A DNA stretch of 64,000 bases from assembly GCF_021129155.1 (NCBI RefSeq), contig NZ_JAJOMC010000016.1, positions 18,879 to 82,878 on the forward strand, written 5' to 3'. The notes under the pieces are model-generated. The model saw nothing but the letters and a program-made list of their open reading frames with translations. It had not been told where the DNA came from and did no database searches. The DNA comes from Arthrobacter sp. AK04 (GTDB lineage: Bacteria; Actinomycetota; Actinomycetes; Actinomycetales; Micrococcaceae). The translations under genes and the position numbers were made by a program. Numbering within the stretch: the first letter of the stretch is position 1; each line of letters opens with the position of its first letter. Shown piece after piece: positions 25,740-37,635 of this stretch.

Positions 25740-26638
25740 GCACGCTGACCCCACAGCGCACGGCGGCGGAACCCGCGGCCCCGGGCGCACGGACAACCAG
25801 GCGCAGGACGCGCGGCAGGGCACAGCTTCATCCGGTGGTGTGGGTATTCGTCATCGCAGTGATGGGCTTCTCGCTCATACCGTTCTACTGGCTGGTCAAC
25901 ACCTCGCTCAAGAAAGGCGTGAGCCTGTCCCAGGGGGAACTCTTCCCAAGCCAGCCGACCTTCGAGAACTATGCGGCCGTGTTCCAGAACGCGGAGTTCC
26001 TCCTGGCCCTGCGCAACTCGGTGATCATCGCCGTCGTCACCACCACGGTGGCCCTGGTGCTGGCATCCTTCGCCGCCTATGCCCTGGCCAGGCTCAAAAT
26101 GCGCCGCAAGGCGCTGATCCTTACCCTCATCCTGTCTGTCACCACCTTCCCGGCCATTGCCATCGCGGCCCCGCTGTTCTCCATCTGGCGGGAAATCGGT
26201 TTGTACGACACGCTCCTGGGCCTGATCATCCCGAAACTGACTTTCGCGTTGCCCCTGGCGATCTACACGCTGACCTCCTTCTTCAAGGAGATCCCGCGCG
26301 AACTGGAGGAATCGGCCTACATGGACGGCGCAACGCCGTTCACCGCCTTCCGCAAAGTCATCCTGCCCCTGGCCGTCCCGGGCCTTGCCACGACGGCGAT
26401 CCTCGTGTTCATCTCGGTATGGAACGAATTCCTGCTTGCCGTCACCCTGACCACGTCCCCGGAGGCCCGTCCGGTCCCCGTGGCCATAGCGTTCTTCAGC
26501 GGGACCAGCGAGTTTGACCAGCCGCTCGGCACCATCAGTGCGGCGTCGGTGATCATCACGGTCCCGCTGGTGGTCCTGGTGCTCCTGTGCCAGAAGCGCA
26601 TTGTCTCCGGCATGACCGCCGGTGCCGTCAAGGGCTAG
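25736..26638 (+). CDS. Sugar ABC transporter permease (MalG/ThuG type)
   Basis: A 300-residue partner permease. The EAA motif LEESAYMDGATPFTAFRKVILPLAVPGL lies near residues 188-215, and the helix pattern is typical of MalG (GFSLIPFYWLVNTSL first). The start overlaps the previous stop by four bases. Together with the 24792 product it forms the heterodimeric channel. A 42-base gap with a GGAAAA-type ribosome site precedes the Gfo/Idh gene, continuing the operon. Confidence 0.92.
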   Translation: MSTLTPQRTAAEPAAPGARTTRRRTRGRAQLHPVVWVFVIAVMGFSLIPFYWLVNTSLKKGVSLSQGELFPSQPTFENYAAVFQNAEFLLALRNSVIIAVVTTTVALVLASFAAYALARLKMRRKALILTLILSVTTFPAIAIAAPLFSIWREIGLYDTLLGLIIPKLTFALPLAIYTLTSFFKEIPRELEESAYMDGATPFTAFRKVILPLAVPGLATTAILVFISVWNEFLLAVTLTTSPEARPVPVAIAFFSGTSEFDQPLGTISAASVIITVPLVVLVLLCQKRIVSGMTAGAVKG

Positions 26639-26680
26639 AAACCCCCTAAGTTCACACCCACAAGAAAAAGGAAAAACCCC

Positions 26681-27814
26681 GTGAGTAACGAGCAGTCCCC
26701 CAGCCTGCAGGCTTCTGCCCTGCAAGAACCACACTCCAAGGAACTGAGGGTAGGCGTTGTCGGCATCGGCTGGGCCGGACAGCAGCACCTCATGGCCTAC
26801 AACGCCCTGGACGGCGTACGTATCGTGGCGCTGGCGGGGATGGAGGAGGAACTCCGCAACTCCCTGCAGGCCGAATATTCCATTCCCAACGCGTTCGCTG
26901 ACTGGAAGGACATGCTGGAGCACGGCGGGCTGGACGCGATCAGCGTGGCAGTGCCCACCTTCCTGCACGCGCCTATCGCCATCGCCGCCCTGGAACGGGG
27001 AATCCACGTGCTGAGCGAGAAGCCCATCGCACGCAACGCCGTTGAAGGCCAGGCCATGGTGGATGCCGCCCGCAAGGCGGGGCGCGTCCTGGACGTCGCC
27101 TTCAACCACCGCCGCCGCGGCGACATCAAGGCGCTCAAGGGTGTCATTGACGACGGCGGGCTGGGCCGGCCGTACTACGCCAAGGCCTCCTGGCTCCGCC
27201 GCTCCGGCATCCCCACGCTGGGCAGCTGGTTCACCAACCCGGAGCTCGCCGGCGGCGGACCGCTGGCGGACATCGGCGTCCACGCGCTGGACTATGCCCT
27301 GCACCTTCTCGGTGAGCCCAAGGTGGTGGCCGTCTCCGCCGCCACGCACTCTGAGCTGGGCCCCCAGGGGCGGGGCGGCGGAAGCCGGTACTCGGCGCAG
27401 GCCACCAGCCACGCGTTCGAGGTTGAGGACTTCGCGTCGGCGTTCCTCCGGCTGGAGGGCGGCGGCACGCTGGTGATCGAGGCCAGCTGGGCAACCTACC
27501 GGGAAACGGACGACCTTTTGGATTTCACCGTCTACGGCACCGACGGCGGAGCCGAGCTCAAGGTGCAGGGCGCGCCCTTCCCGCCCGTGGGCCAGCTGCG
27601 GGTCTTCACCGACAAGGAGGGCGAATCGGCCGATTACGTGCCGCCGGTGCTTCCGGGCCGCGCCCATGACGCCGTGGTGGAAGACTTCGTAACGGCAGTG
27701 CGCGGCGGCGAGCAGGCCTGGGGCGAGCACGACGGCTCCCTGGCGCTGTACCGGGCACAGATCATCGATGCGTGCTACCAGTCGGCACGCGAACAGAGGG
27801 AGGTTCGTCTCTAA
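26681..27814 (+). CDS. Gfo/Idh/MocA-family oxidoreductase (ThuB-like)
   Basis: A 377-residue protein starting at GTG. The Rossmann motif is [20 protein letters not shown], the catalytic Lys is in LSEKPIARN, and the second-domain segment [18 protein letters not shown] holds the Asp/His pair. In rhizobia ThuB works with ThuA on disaccharides such as trehalose, by oxidation to a 3-keto derivative. The adjoining ThuA-like gene and sugar transporter support a similar task here, but the substrate is inferred. Its stop shares one base with the next start codon. Confidence 0.88.
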   Translation: MSNEQSPSLQASALQEPHSKELRVGVVGIGWAGQQHLMAYNALDGVRIVALAGMEEELRNSLQAEYSIPNAFADWKDMLEHGGLDAISVAVPTFLHAPIAIAALERGIHVLSEKPIARNAVEGQAMVDAARKAGRVLDVAFNHRRRGDIKALKGVIDDGGLGRPYYAKASWLRRSGIPTLGSWFTNPELAGGGPLADIGVHALDYALHLLGEPKVVAVSAATHSELGPQGRGGGSRYSAQATSHAFEVEDFASAFLRLEGGGTLVIEASWATYRETDDLLDFTVYGTDGGAELKVQGAPFPPVGQLRVFTDKEGESADYVPPVLPGRAHDAVVEDFVTAVRGGEQAWGEHDGSLALYRAQIIDACYQSAREQREVRL

Positions 27815-28563
27815 TGAGCGACAAGCTGAGAATCCGCGTCTGGAACGAGGGCGTCCACGAGGCCATCAACGAGCCCTCGCACATCGGGGAGATCTACCCC
27901 GACGGCATCCACGGCGCCATCGCCGCCGGGCTCCGCTCCCACTACCCCGACGCGGAAATCACGACGGCGGTGCTGGCCACCGACGACGAGCACGGCCTGG
28001 ACGAGGAGGTGCTCGCGGAGACGGACGTCCTGCTCTGGTGGGGACACATGGCCCACCACGAGGTGAGCGACGCCGTCGTCGAACGCGTCCACCGGCATGT
28101 GCTCGGCGGCATGGGGCTCATCGTGCTCCACTCGGGGCACTTCGCCAAGGTCTTCACCAAGCTGCTGGGCACCACCTGCTCGCTGGCATGGCGGAACGAC
28201 GGCGAGCGCGAGCTCGTGTGGACCGTGAAGCCGTCACATCCCATTGCCGAAGGCGTGGACAGCCCCATTGTCATCCCCGAGCAGGAGATGTACGGGGAGC
28301 TGTTCGACATTCCGGACCCGGACGACCTGATCTTCATCAGCTCGTTCGCAGGCGGCGAGGTGTTCCGTTCCGGCGTGACCTTCACCCGCGGCAAGGGACG
28401 CATCTTCTACTTCAGCCCGGGCGACCAGGAGTACCCGGTGTACCACCACCCGCAAATCCAGCGGGTCCTGGCCAACGGCGTGAAGTGGGCGGCCCAGCCG
28501 GAGCTGCACCGTGCCGTTCCGGAGGTCACCAACCCCGCGCGGAACTGGTTCGGGGAGGCCTAG
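27814..28563 (+). CDS. ThuA-domain protein (class I glutamine-amidotransferase-like fold)
   Basis: A 249-residue cytosolic ThuA family protein (PF06283). It has [24 protein letters not shown] at the N-terminus, the [16 protein letters not shown] core, [14 protein letters not shown] in place of a catalytic nucleophile elbow, and [28 protein letters not shown] at the C-terminus. ATG 27814 overlaps the ThuB-like stop by one base and is preceded by GGGAGG. The family is tied to trehalose/sucrose 3-keto metabolism in rhizobia. It is the last gene of the LacI-controlled operon. Confidence 0.9.
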   Translation: MSDKLRIRVWNEGVHEAINEPSHIGEIYPDGIHGAIAAGLRSHYPDAEITTAVLATDDEHGLDEEVLAETDVLLWWGHMAHHEVSDAVVERVHRHVLGGMGLIVLHSGHFAKVFTKLLGTTCSLAWRNDGERELVWTVKPSHPIAEGVDSPIVIPEQEMYGELFDIPDPDDLIFISSFAGGEVFRSGVTFTRGKGRIFYFSPGDQEYPVYHHPQIQRVLANGVKWAAQPELHRAVPEVTNPARNWFGEA

Positions 28564-28626
28564 GAGTTTTTGTCCAGGTATGCAGGCTTCCGAGGCCTTT
28601 AAGTCGTCTTATCTGGACAAAAACTC
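28564..28626. repeat. Long inverted repeat after the Thu-like operon
   Basis: GAGTTTTTGTCCAG (28564-28577) and its exact reverse complement (28613-28626) flank a 35-base centre. It starts at the first base after the ThuA stop. There is no following T-run on the plus strand, so it may act as a transcript-stabilising or terminating hairpin or be a member of a genomic palindrome family. Confidence 0.7.
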
Positions 28627-28684
28627 CATTGCCGCAACGGATTTCCCCATAGCCGGGGCGGGTTCCAGCAGGTAAAACTGAGAG

Positions 28685-31827
<3,143 letters not shown>

Positions 31828-31906
31828 CTAATCTCCGTAATGTGACAAAAACATTCCACTTTATGAGATTCTTCGCTGCCATTCCCACGAGCATCGGAGC
31901 CCGCTG

Positions 31907-32554
31907 ATGCCGTACGTCTGCCTCCTCCTCTCCGGCGCCGCCCTCCTGGTCAACGGGCTCGCTGCCCTGGGGCACCTGCCCCGCCGCGACGCAGCCGTTT
32001 TGAGCCTGCTGGTAGGAACCCTGCAACTGGTGCTCGGCGTCGTCGTACTGTCCCTCGACGGTGCCGCCGGCACAGCGCCGGCGGCCGCCGGGATCCTCCT
32101 CTTCGGGCTGACCTACGCCTATGGGGGCCTGGACACCCTGCTGGGCCTTGGGGCGAAGGGGCTGGGCTGGTTCTGCGGGATGGTTGCCTTTGTTGCCGTG
32201 CTGCTTGCCTTCTTCTGGCTTCCTGCCGATCCCCTCCTCGCCGTGCTGTGGCTTGCGTGGGCGGTGCTCTGGGGACTGATGTTCGTTTCCCTGGCCCTGG
32301 GCCGGAGCCGGCTGGACCCCTTCATCGGCTGGGCGCTCGTCCTGGCAAGCCAGGTGACGGCCACCGTACCGGCCTTCCTGGGGATCACCGGGTTCTGGCC
32401 GTACAGTGCCCAGGTTGCCGCCGGCGCCGCCGGCCTGCTGGGACTTCTGTTCCTCGCCGCAGGGGTATTGGCCCGGCGCCGGCCGCCAGGGGAATGGCCC
32501 GCACCGGACAAACCCGGAACGCTGGCCGCACTGCCCCGGGAGGCACGGCGCTAG
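31907..32554 (+). CDS. AmiS/UreI-family membrane channel protein
   Basis: A 215-residue protein with six to seven hydrophobic helices and the AmiS/UreI (PF02293) pattern: VCLLLSGAALLVNGLAALG at the N-terminus, GLTYAYGGLDTLLGL and the Phe/Trp-rich GLGWFCGMVAFVAVLLAFFWLP. The C-terminal 30 residues are Arg/Pro-rich and cytosolic. Family members conduct urea or short amides. No urease or amidase gene is adjacent. Being divergent from gdhA, it fits nitrogen acquisition, but that is inference. GGAG lies eight bases before the ATG. Confidence 0.85.
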   Translation: MPYVCLLLSGAALLVNGLAALGHLPRRDAAVLSLLVGTLQLVLGVVVLSLDGAAGTAPAAAGILLFGLTYAYGGLDTLLGLGAKGLGWFCGMVAFVAVLLAFFWLPADPLLAVLWLAWAVLWGLMFVSLALGRSRLDPFIGWALVLASQVTATVPAFLGITGFWPYSAQVAAGAAGLLGLLFLAAGVLARRRPPGEWPAPDKPGTLAALPREARR

Positions 32555-32651
32555 GAGGCACGGCACTGGGCGGCGCGGCACTGGGCGCCGTGGCATACTG
32601 CCGTAACCAGTGCCTGCCGGATTCGCCGGCTGACGGCCGGAAGGGGTTTCG

Positions 32652-34562
32652 ATGCAGGAATTCGTCATGGTGGACGAAACGGTGCGGCAGCATGTCCTTG
32701 ACGCCCTGGCGCGGGCGGGCGACTCCGCAGATCCTGACTTCCGGCGGAGGTTCGAGGCTCACTTCCCGGACCTGTGCCGCCTCTTCCGGTCCCTCTACGG
32801 ATCCCGGCAGGACTGGCTGGACCAGCTGACCGCCCTGGTGGTGGAAAGCGCACGCTCCTGGCAGGAGCGCGCCGCCGAACTGAAGGTCCTGGACGCCCAG
32901 CGGGAGGCGGACAGCGGCTGGTTCCTGTCCAACACCATGCTGGGCGGGGTCTGCTACGTGGACAGGTACGCGGAAAGCCTGGAGGGGCTCCGCACCCACA
33001 TCCCGTATTTCAAGGAACTGGGCCTGACCTACCTGCACCTCATGCCGCTGTTCCTCGCACCGGAGCCGCACTCCGACGGCGGCTACGCGGTTTCGAGCTA
33101 CCGCCAGGTGAACCCGAAGCTGGGCACCATGGAGCAGCTCCGCGGCCTTGCCGCCGAATTCCGCAGCCACGGCATCAGCCTGGTGGTGGACTTCATCTTC
33201 AACCACACCTCCGACGAGCACGAATGGGCCCGGCGCGCGGCCGCAGGCGACCCCAAGTACAGCGACTACTACTGGATCTACCCCGACCGGGCCATGCCGG
33301 ACGCCTTCGAGCAGAACGTGCGCGAGATCTTCCCGGAGAACCACCCGGGGTCCTTCATCCGGATGGAGGACGGCCGCTGGGTGTGGGCCACCTTCCACAC
33401 GTACCAGTGGGACCTGAACTACTCCAACCCGGACGTGTTCCGGGCCATGGCCGGGGAGATGCTGTTCCTGGCCAACCAGGGCGTGGACATCCTGCGGATG
33501 GATGCGGTGGCCTTCATCTGGAAGCAGCTGGGCACCCCCTGCGAGAACCTCCCCGAGGCGCACGTCCTCCTCCAGGCCTTCAACGCGGTGTGCCGGCTGG
33601 CCGCGCCGTCGCTGCTGTTCAAGTCCGAGGCAATCGTTCATCCGGACGAGGTGGCGCTCTACATCGACCCCGCCGAATGCCAGCTCTCCTACAACCCGCT
33701 GCAGATGGCGCTCATCTGGGAATCCCTGGCCACCCGGGACGCCTCGCTCCTGGCCCAGGCGCTGGAGCGGCGGCACAACATCCCCGCCGGCACCTCGTGG
33801 GTGAATTACGTCCGCAGCCATGACGACATCGGTTGGACGTTCGCCGATGAGGACGCGGCTGAACTGGGGATCAACGGCTTCGACCACCGTCGCTTCCTGA
33901 ACTCCTTCTACGTCAACCGTTTCCCCGGCAGCTTCGCCCGCGGGGTGCCGTTCCAGGACAACCCCAAGACCGGTGACTGCCGCATCTCAGGGACGACGGC
34001 GTCGCTGTGCGGCATGGAGGTGGAGCCGGCTGAGGCGGTGGAGCGGATCCTCCTGGCCCACTCGGTTGCCTTCAGCACCGGCGGCATCCCCCTGCTGTAC
34101 CTCGGCGACGAGGTGGGGCAGCTTAACGACTACGGCTACGCGAAGGAGGAAGGGCACGACGCCGACAGCCGCTGGGTGCACCGGCCCCACTATCCGGAGG
34201 AGCAGTACGCCCGGCGGCACGATGCTGCCACGCCCGAAGCGGCGGTATACGCGGGCCTGAAGCGGATGATCGAGGTGCGCGCGGCCGCTCCCGAACTCGC
34301 GGGAACAACGCTTCTCGACTTCGATACCCACAACAGGGGCGTCCTGGCCTACCAGCGTCCGGCAAGTGCGGCCGACGGCGGCCTGGCACGGGTCCTGGCC
34401 CTGGCGAACTTCAGCGACGAACCCCAGTCCCTGCCCGCCGAAACCTTCGCCGGCTTCTCGGGCGCCGCCGTCGACCTTCTCTCCGAAGCCGCGCTGCAGT
34501 TGGACGAGGGCGTCACGCTCCTCCCCCGCCAGTACCTCTGGCTTCGCGTCACCCCCGTTTAA
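32652..34562 (+). CDS. Amylosucrase (GH13)
   Basis: A 636-residue GH13 subfamily 4 enzyme. The block DILRMDAVAFIWKQLGTPCENLPEAHV holds the nucleophile Asp near residue 283. LLFKSEAIVHPDEV carries the acid/base Glu near 325. YVRSHDDIGWTF holds the transition-state Asp near residue 394. These closely match Neisseria amylosucrase, which makes alpha-1,4-glucan and fructose from sucrose. There is no signal peptide, so it works in the cytosol. No sucrose transporter, fructokinase or glycogen gene is adjacent. Confidence 0.92.
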   Translation: MQEFVMVDETVRQHVLDALARAGDSADPDFRRRFEAHFPDLCRLFRSLYGSRQDWLDQLTALVVESARSWQERAAELKVLDAQREADSGWFLSNTMLGGVCYVDRYAESLEGLRTHIPYFKELGLTYLHLMPLFLAPEPHSDGGYAVSSYRQVNPKLGTMEQLRGLAAEFRSHGISLVVDFIFNHTSDEHEWARRAAAGDPKYSDYYWIYPDRAMPDAFEQNVREIFPENHPGSFIRMEDGRWVWATFHTYQWDLNYSNPDVFRAMAGEMLFLANQGVDILRMDAVAFIWKQLGTPCENLPEAHVLLQAFNAVCRLAAPSLLFKSEAIVHPDEVALYIDPAECQLSYNPLQMALIWESLATRDASLLAQALERRHNIPAGTSWVNYVRSHDDIGWTFADEDAAELGINGFDHRRFLNSFYVNRFPGSFARGVPFQDNPKTGDCRISGTTASLCGMEVEPAEAVERILLAHSVAFSTGGIPLLYLGDEVGQLNDYGYAKEEGHDADSRWVHRPHYPEEQYARRHDAATPEAAVYAGLKRMIEVRAAAPELAGTTLLDFDTHNRGVLAYQRPASAADGGLARVLALANFSDEPQSLPAETFAGFSGAAVDLLSEAALQLDEGVTLLPRQYLWLRVTPV

Positions 34563-34573
34563 CCCCGCCCCCT

Positions 34574-34639
34574 CCCAACTAGGTCGCAGCAGATGTCCTT
34601 TTGGGTCCCGAAACCGACATCTGCTGCTACCCAGTTGGG
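34574..34639. repeat. Family A palindromic element, copy 1
   Basis: The left arm starts CCCAACT and contains GCAGCAGATGTC. The right arm is its reverse complement ending AGTTGGG, about 26 pairs with two or three mismatches around a short centre. It lies 11 bases after the amylosucrase stop and ends 33 bases before the pheA start. The same sequence family recurs at 53672-53737 and, half only, at 63857-63886, so it is a dispersed REP-like repeat that may also terminate transcription. Confidence 0.88.
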
Positions 34640-34672
34640 CCCACGGGCACGGGTCGTGAAACCATACGGATC

Positions 34673-35530
34673 ATGGCCCAGAAGATTGCGTACCAGGGTG
34701 AGCCCGGCGCCAACTCCAATATCGCGTGCAAGCAGATGTTCCCGGACATGGAAAGCGTGCCCTGCGCGAGTTTCGAGGACGCCTTCGAACTGGTGTCCAG
34801 CGGCGAGGCGGAGCTGGCCATGATCCCTATCGAGAACTCCATTGCCGGCCGGGTGGCGGACATCCATATCCTGCTGCCCCAGTCCAACCTGCAGATCGTG
34901 GGCGAGTTCTTCCTGCCCATCCACTTCGACCTGCTGGGCATCCCGGGCAGCACCATCGGGGAGGCCACCGAGGTCCACAGCCACATCCATGCCCTGGGCC
35001 AGTGCCGGAAGCTCATCCGCGAGCACGGCCTCAAACCCGTCATCGCCGGCGACACCGCAGGTTCCGCCCGGGAAGTGGCCGAGTGGAACGATCCGCGCAA
35101 GCTGTCCCTGGCGCCGCCGCTCGCCGCGCAGATCTACGGCCTGGAAGTCCTGGCCTCACGGGTTGAGGACGACCCCTCCAACACCACCCGCTTCGTGGTC
35201 CTGGCCCGCGAAAAGGAGCTGCCGGCCCGGGATGAACTCTCCGGACCGGCCGTCACCAGCTTTGTGTTCCGCGTCCGCAACGTCCCCTCCGCCCTGTACA
35301 AGGCACTGGGCGGCTTCGCCACCAACGGCGTCAACATGACACGGCTGGAAAGCTACATGGTGGGCAATGAGTTTGCCGCCACCATGTTCATGGCCGACGT
35401 CGAGGGCCACCCCGGGGACCTGCCGCTCAAGCTTGCCCTGGAGGAACTGGACTTTTTCACCACGGAGGTGCGGATCCTGGGCGTCTATGCGGCCGCGGAG
35501 TACCGGACGGGTCAGACGGTCAGCGGCTGA
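34673..35530 (+). CDS. pheA: Prephenate dehydratase
   Basis: A 285-residue monofunctional PDT. The N-terminal PDT domain opens with IAYQGEPGANSNIA and contains IPIENSIAGRV and the catalytic Thr-Arg-Phe in NTTRFVVL (about residue 180). A C-terminal ACT domain contains PSALYKALGGFATNGVNMTRLESYM, the phenylalanine-binding regulatory part. It converts prephenate to phenylpyruvate. The ATG at 34673 lies just after the palindromic element. The gene's last 19 bases overlap the convergent monooxygenase gene. Confidence 0.93.
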   Translation: MAQKIAYQGEPGANSNIACKQMFPDMESVPCASFEDAFELVSSGEAELAMIPIENSIAGRVADIHILLPQSNLQIVGEFFLPIHFDLLGIPGSTIGEATEVHSHIHALGQCRKLIREHGLKPVIAGDTAGSAREVAEWNDPRKLSLAPPLAAQIYGLEVLASRVEDDPSNTTRFVVLAREKELPARDELSGPAVTSFVFRVRNVPSALYKALGGFATNGVNMTRLESYMVGNEFAATMFMADVEGHPGDLPLKLALEELDFFTTEVRILGVYAAAEYRTGQTVSG

Positions 35531-37419
35531 CCTGCCCCCTGCCGTTTCAGGAGCGGCCCGAAGAACTCCGCCAGCTCAGTGGTGGCCGTCAGCGGCAGGA
35601 TGTTGGCCACGTACTGGTCCGGCCGCACCACCACCACAACACCCCCGCGGTCCAGGCCCCGCAGCTCGAAGATGTCAGCCTTGGGGTCTGTGCCGTAGAC
35701 CTTCTCGTAGTCCGTCAGCTTGAACGGGCCCACCTGAGGCTTGAAGAGTGCCGGCACCGCGTTGATGTCCAGTTCTGTGTGCGGCTGCTGGTAAACCACC
35801 TTCACGTCGAACCAGGCGTCAGGATCAGCGTCCGACGGCGTTGCGGCCAGCGGCGATTCCGTCGCCTCCGCGAGCCATGCGGCCAGCTTGTCCGTGGCGG
35901 ACCCTGTGCCCGGAAGGGCGGGATCGGCGAAGACGTAGATCCGCCACCGGCCGTCCGCCGTGGCGTGGTGGCCCAAGTGGATGGGGTTGGTGTCGCCCAC
36001 CCGCACCACGGGGGCCGACTTGAAGCGTTTGCCCACCGGGAAACCTGCGGCCAGGTCCTGGTGGTCCGGGCTGCCGACAATGAGCGAGGGCGTGTACTGC
36101 GTCATGAAGCCCGCCGGGAACTCGGCGGTGCTGACGTAGAAGTCCTCCAGGTCCGAAGGGTTGGCGAATTCCTCGGGCTTCTTGGCCATCATGGTGGACC
36201 ACTCTTTATCGAAGTCGATGAGGTTTTTCGCCACCACCTGGCGCTCCTCCGAGTAGGTGGACAGCAGGCCTTCCGGGCTGCGGCCTTCCAACACGTGCCC
36301 CAGCTTCCAGGCCAGGTTGAAACCGTCCTGCATCGAGACGTTCATGCCCTGCCCAGCCTTCGCACTGTGCGTGTGGCAGGCGTCGCCCGTGATGAACACC
36401 CGCGGCGTCTGCTTGCCGCGCTGGTCTGGAAGGACGTCGTCGAACCTGTCGGTGAGGCGGTGGCCCACCTCGTACACGCTGTGCCACGCCACGTTCCGGA
36501 CATCAAGGGTGTAGGGGTGGAGGATTTCGTTGGCTTGGTGGATGATCTGCTCGATTGTGGTGGCGCGCACGGCGCCCTTGTTGTCCGGATCCACCACGCC
36601 TAGGTCCACATACATGCGGAACAGGAAGCCGCCCTCACGGGGGATCAGCAGGATGCTGCCCTTTTCGCCCTGGATGGCGCATTTGGTGCGGATGTCCGGG
36701 AAGTCCGTGGCCGCCAGGACGTCCATGACGCCCCAGGCATGGTTGGCGGCATCGCCGGCAAGGTGGCAGCCGATCGCGTCCCGGACCTTGCTCCGCGCGC
36801 CGTCCGCACCGATGACGTACTTGGCGCGGACCACCCGTTCCTGGCCTTCGCCGGCACCGTCGGCGTGCGCCAGGGTCACGGTGACGGGATACTCCCCCTG
36901 CCCGGTGACCTCAAGGCCGCGGAACTCGTAGCCGTAGTCCGGCACCATGCGGGTGGGCGAGTTGGCCATGAACTCCGCGAAGTAGTCAAGGACCCGGGCC
37001 TGGTTGACGATCAGGTGCGGGAATTCGCTGATTCCCATTTCGTCGTCCACGGCGCGGGCGGCCCGGACGATGCGGGAGTGGTCCGCGGGGTCCGGCTTCC
37101 AGAAGGCCATCTCGGTGATCCGGTAGGCCTCGGCAATGATGCGCTCGGCGAACCCGAACGCCTGGAAGGTCTCAACGCTGCGGGCCTGGATCCCGTCGGC
37201 CTGGCCGATGGGAAGCCGTCCCGCCCGGCGCTCGATAATGCGGGTGGTCACGTTGGGGAACTGTGAGAGCTGCGCGGCGGCGAGCATGCCGGCGGGCCCG
37301 GTGCCCACAATGAGCACGTCAACCTCGTCCGGGAGCTCAGCTGGGCGGTTGATGCCGACGCCGGCTGCCGGCCTGACGCGCGGGTCTCCGGATACATAGC
37401 CGTGGTGGTGGAACTGCAC
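35512..37419 (-). CDS. FAD-dependent aromatic monooxygenase (phenol / 3-hydroxybenzoate hydroxylase family)
   Basis: A 635-residue class A flavin monooxygenase. It has GxGxxG in VLIVGTGPAGMLAAAQLS near residue 35, the DG motif YVIGADGARSKVRDAIG, and the second FAD motif VFITGDACHTHSAKAGQGMN. A C-terminal thioredoxin-like domain of about 170 residues completes it, as in phenol 2-monooxygenase and MobA. GTG 37419 follows GAGGAAA. The open frame continues to 39126 but that is antisense to the FAH gene. Being divergent from the homoprotocatechuate operon, it probably makes the dihydroxy aromatic that HpaD cleaves; the exact substrate is not decidable. Confidence 0.87.
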   Translation of the reverse strand: MQFHHHGYVSGDPRVRPAAGVGINRPAELPDEVDVLIVGTGPAGMLAAAQLSQFPNVTTRIIERRAGRLPIGQADGIQARSVETFQAFGFAERIIAEAYRITEMAFWKPDPADHSRIVRAARAVDDEMGISEFPHLIVNQARVLDYFAEFMANSPTRMVPDYGYEFRGLEVTGQGEYPVTVTLAHADGAGEGQERVVRAKYVIGADGARSKVRDAIGCHLAGDAANHAWGVMDVLAATDFPDIRTKCAIQGEKGSILLIPREGGFLFRMYVDLGVVDPDNKGAVRATTIEQIIHQANEILHPYTLDVRNVAWHSVYEVGHRLTDRFDDVLPDQRGKQTPRVFITGDACHTHSAKAGQGMNVSMQDGFNLAWKLGHVLEGRSPEGLLSTYSEERQVVAKNLIDFDKEWSTMMAKKPEEFANPSDLEDFYVSTAEFPAGFMTQYTPSLIVGSPDHQDLAAGFPVGKRFKSAPVVRVGDTNPIHLGHHATADGRWRIYVFADPALPGTGSATDKLAAWLAEATESPLAATPSDADPDAWFDVKVVYQQPHTELDINAVPALFKPQVGPFKLTDYEKVYGTDPKADIFELRGLDRGGVVVVVRPDQYVANILPLTATTELAEFFGPLLKRQGAGQPLTV

Positions 37420-37476
37420 GGGTTTCCTCACTTCGTTGTGTGGGTTCAGGCGAATTGGTGTTCGATAATAGAATTT

Positions 37477-37498
37477 CAGTTTCCATATAAGAAAGCTG
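37477..37498. promoter_or_regulatory. Imperfect palindrome in the divergent aromatic promoter region
   Basis: CAGTTTC and GAAAGCTG flank an AT-rich centre CATATAA, in a gap that is otherwise GC-rich. It lies 58 bases upstream of the monooxygenase start and next to TATTAT on the minus strand (a possible -10). It may be a second regulator site; the regulator is not identified. Confidence 0.35.
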
Positions 37499-37600
37499 TG
37501 CGCCTGAGCACCACAGTACGCCACCTGCGACGCGGACGACAAGGGTGCCCGGATGCGCCAAAATTCGGGGTTGACGGACGGCCCGGCGAGCGCGAGAGTG

Positions 37601-37612
37601 ATCGTATACGAT
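37601..37612. promoter_or_regulatory. GntR-type operator ATCGTATACGAT
   Basis: This is a perfect 12-base palindrome with the GTATAC core typical of FCD-class GntR regulators. It lies 24 bases upstream of the start of the FAH-RraA gene, where it would block transcription initiation. A GntR FCD gene is second in the operon (39095), so autoregulation is likely. Confidence 0.65.
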
Positions 37613-37635
37613 TTCGTACCTCGCAAGGAGATGCA

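Noticed and set aside
25595..27730. 711-codon minus-strand frame opposite the sugar permease and Gfo/Idh genes
   Set aside because: Composition is Arg/Gly/His-rich without motifs, typical of a GC-rich antisense shadow. The plus-strand genes have clear domains and coupled starts.
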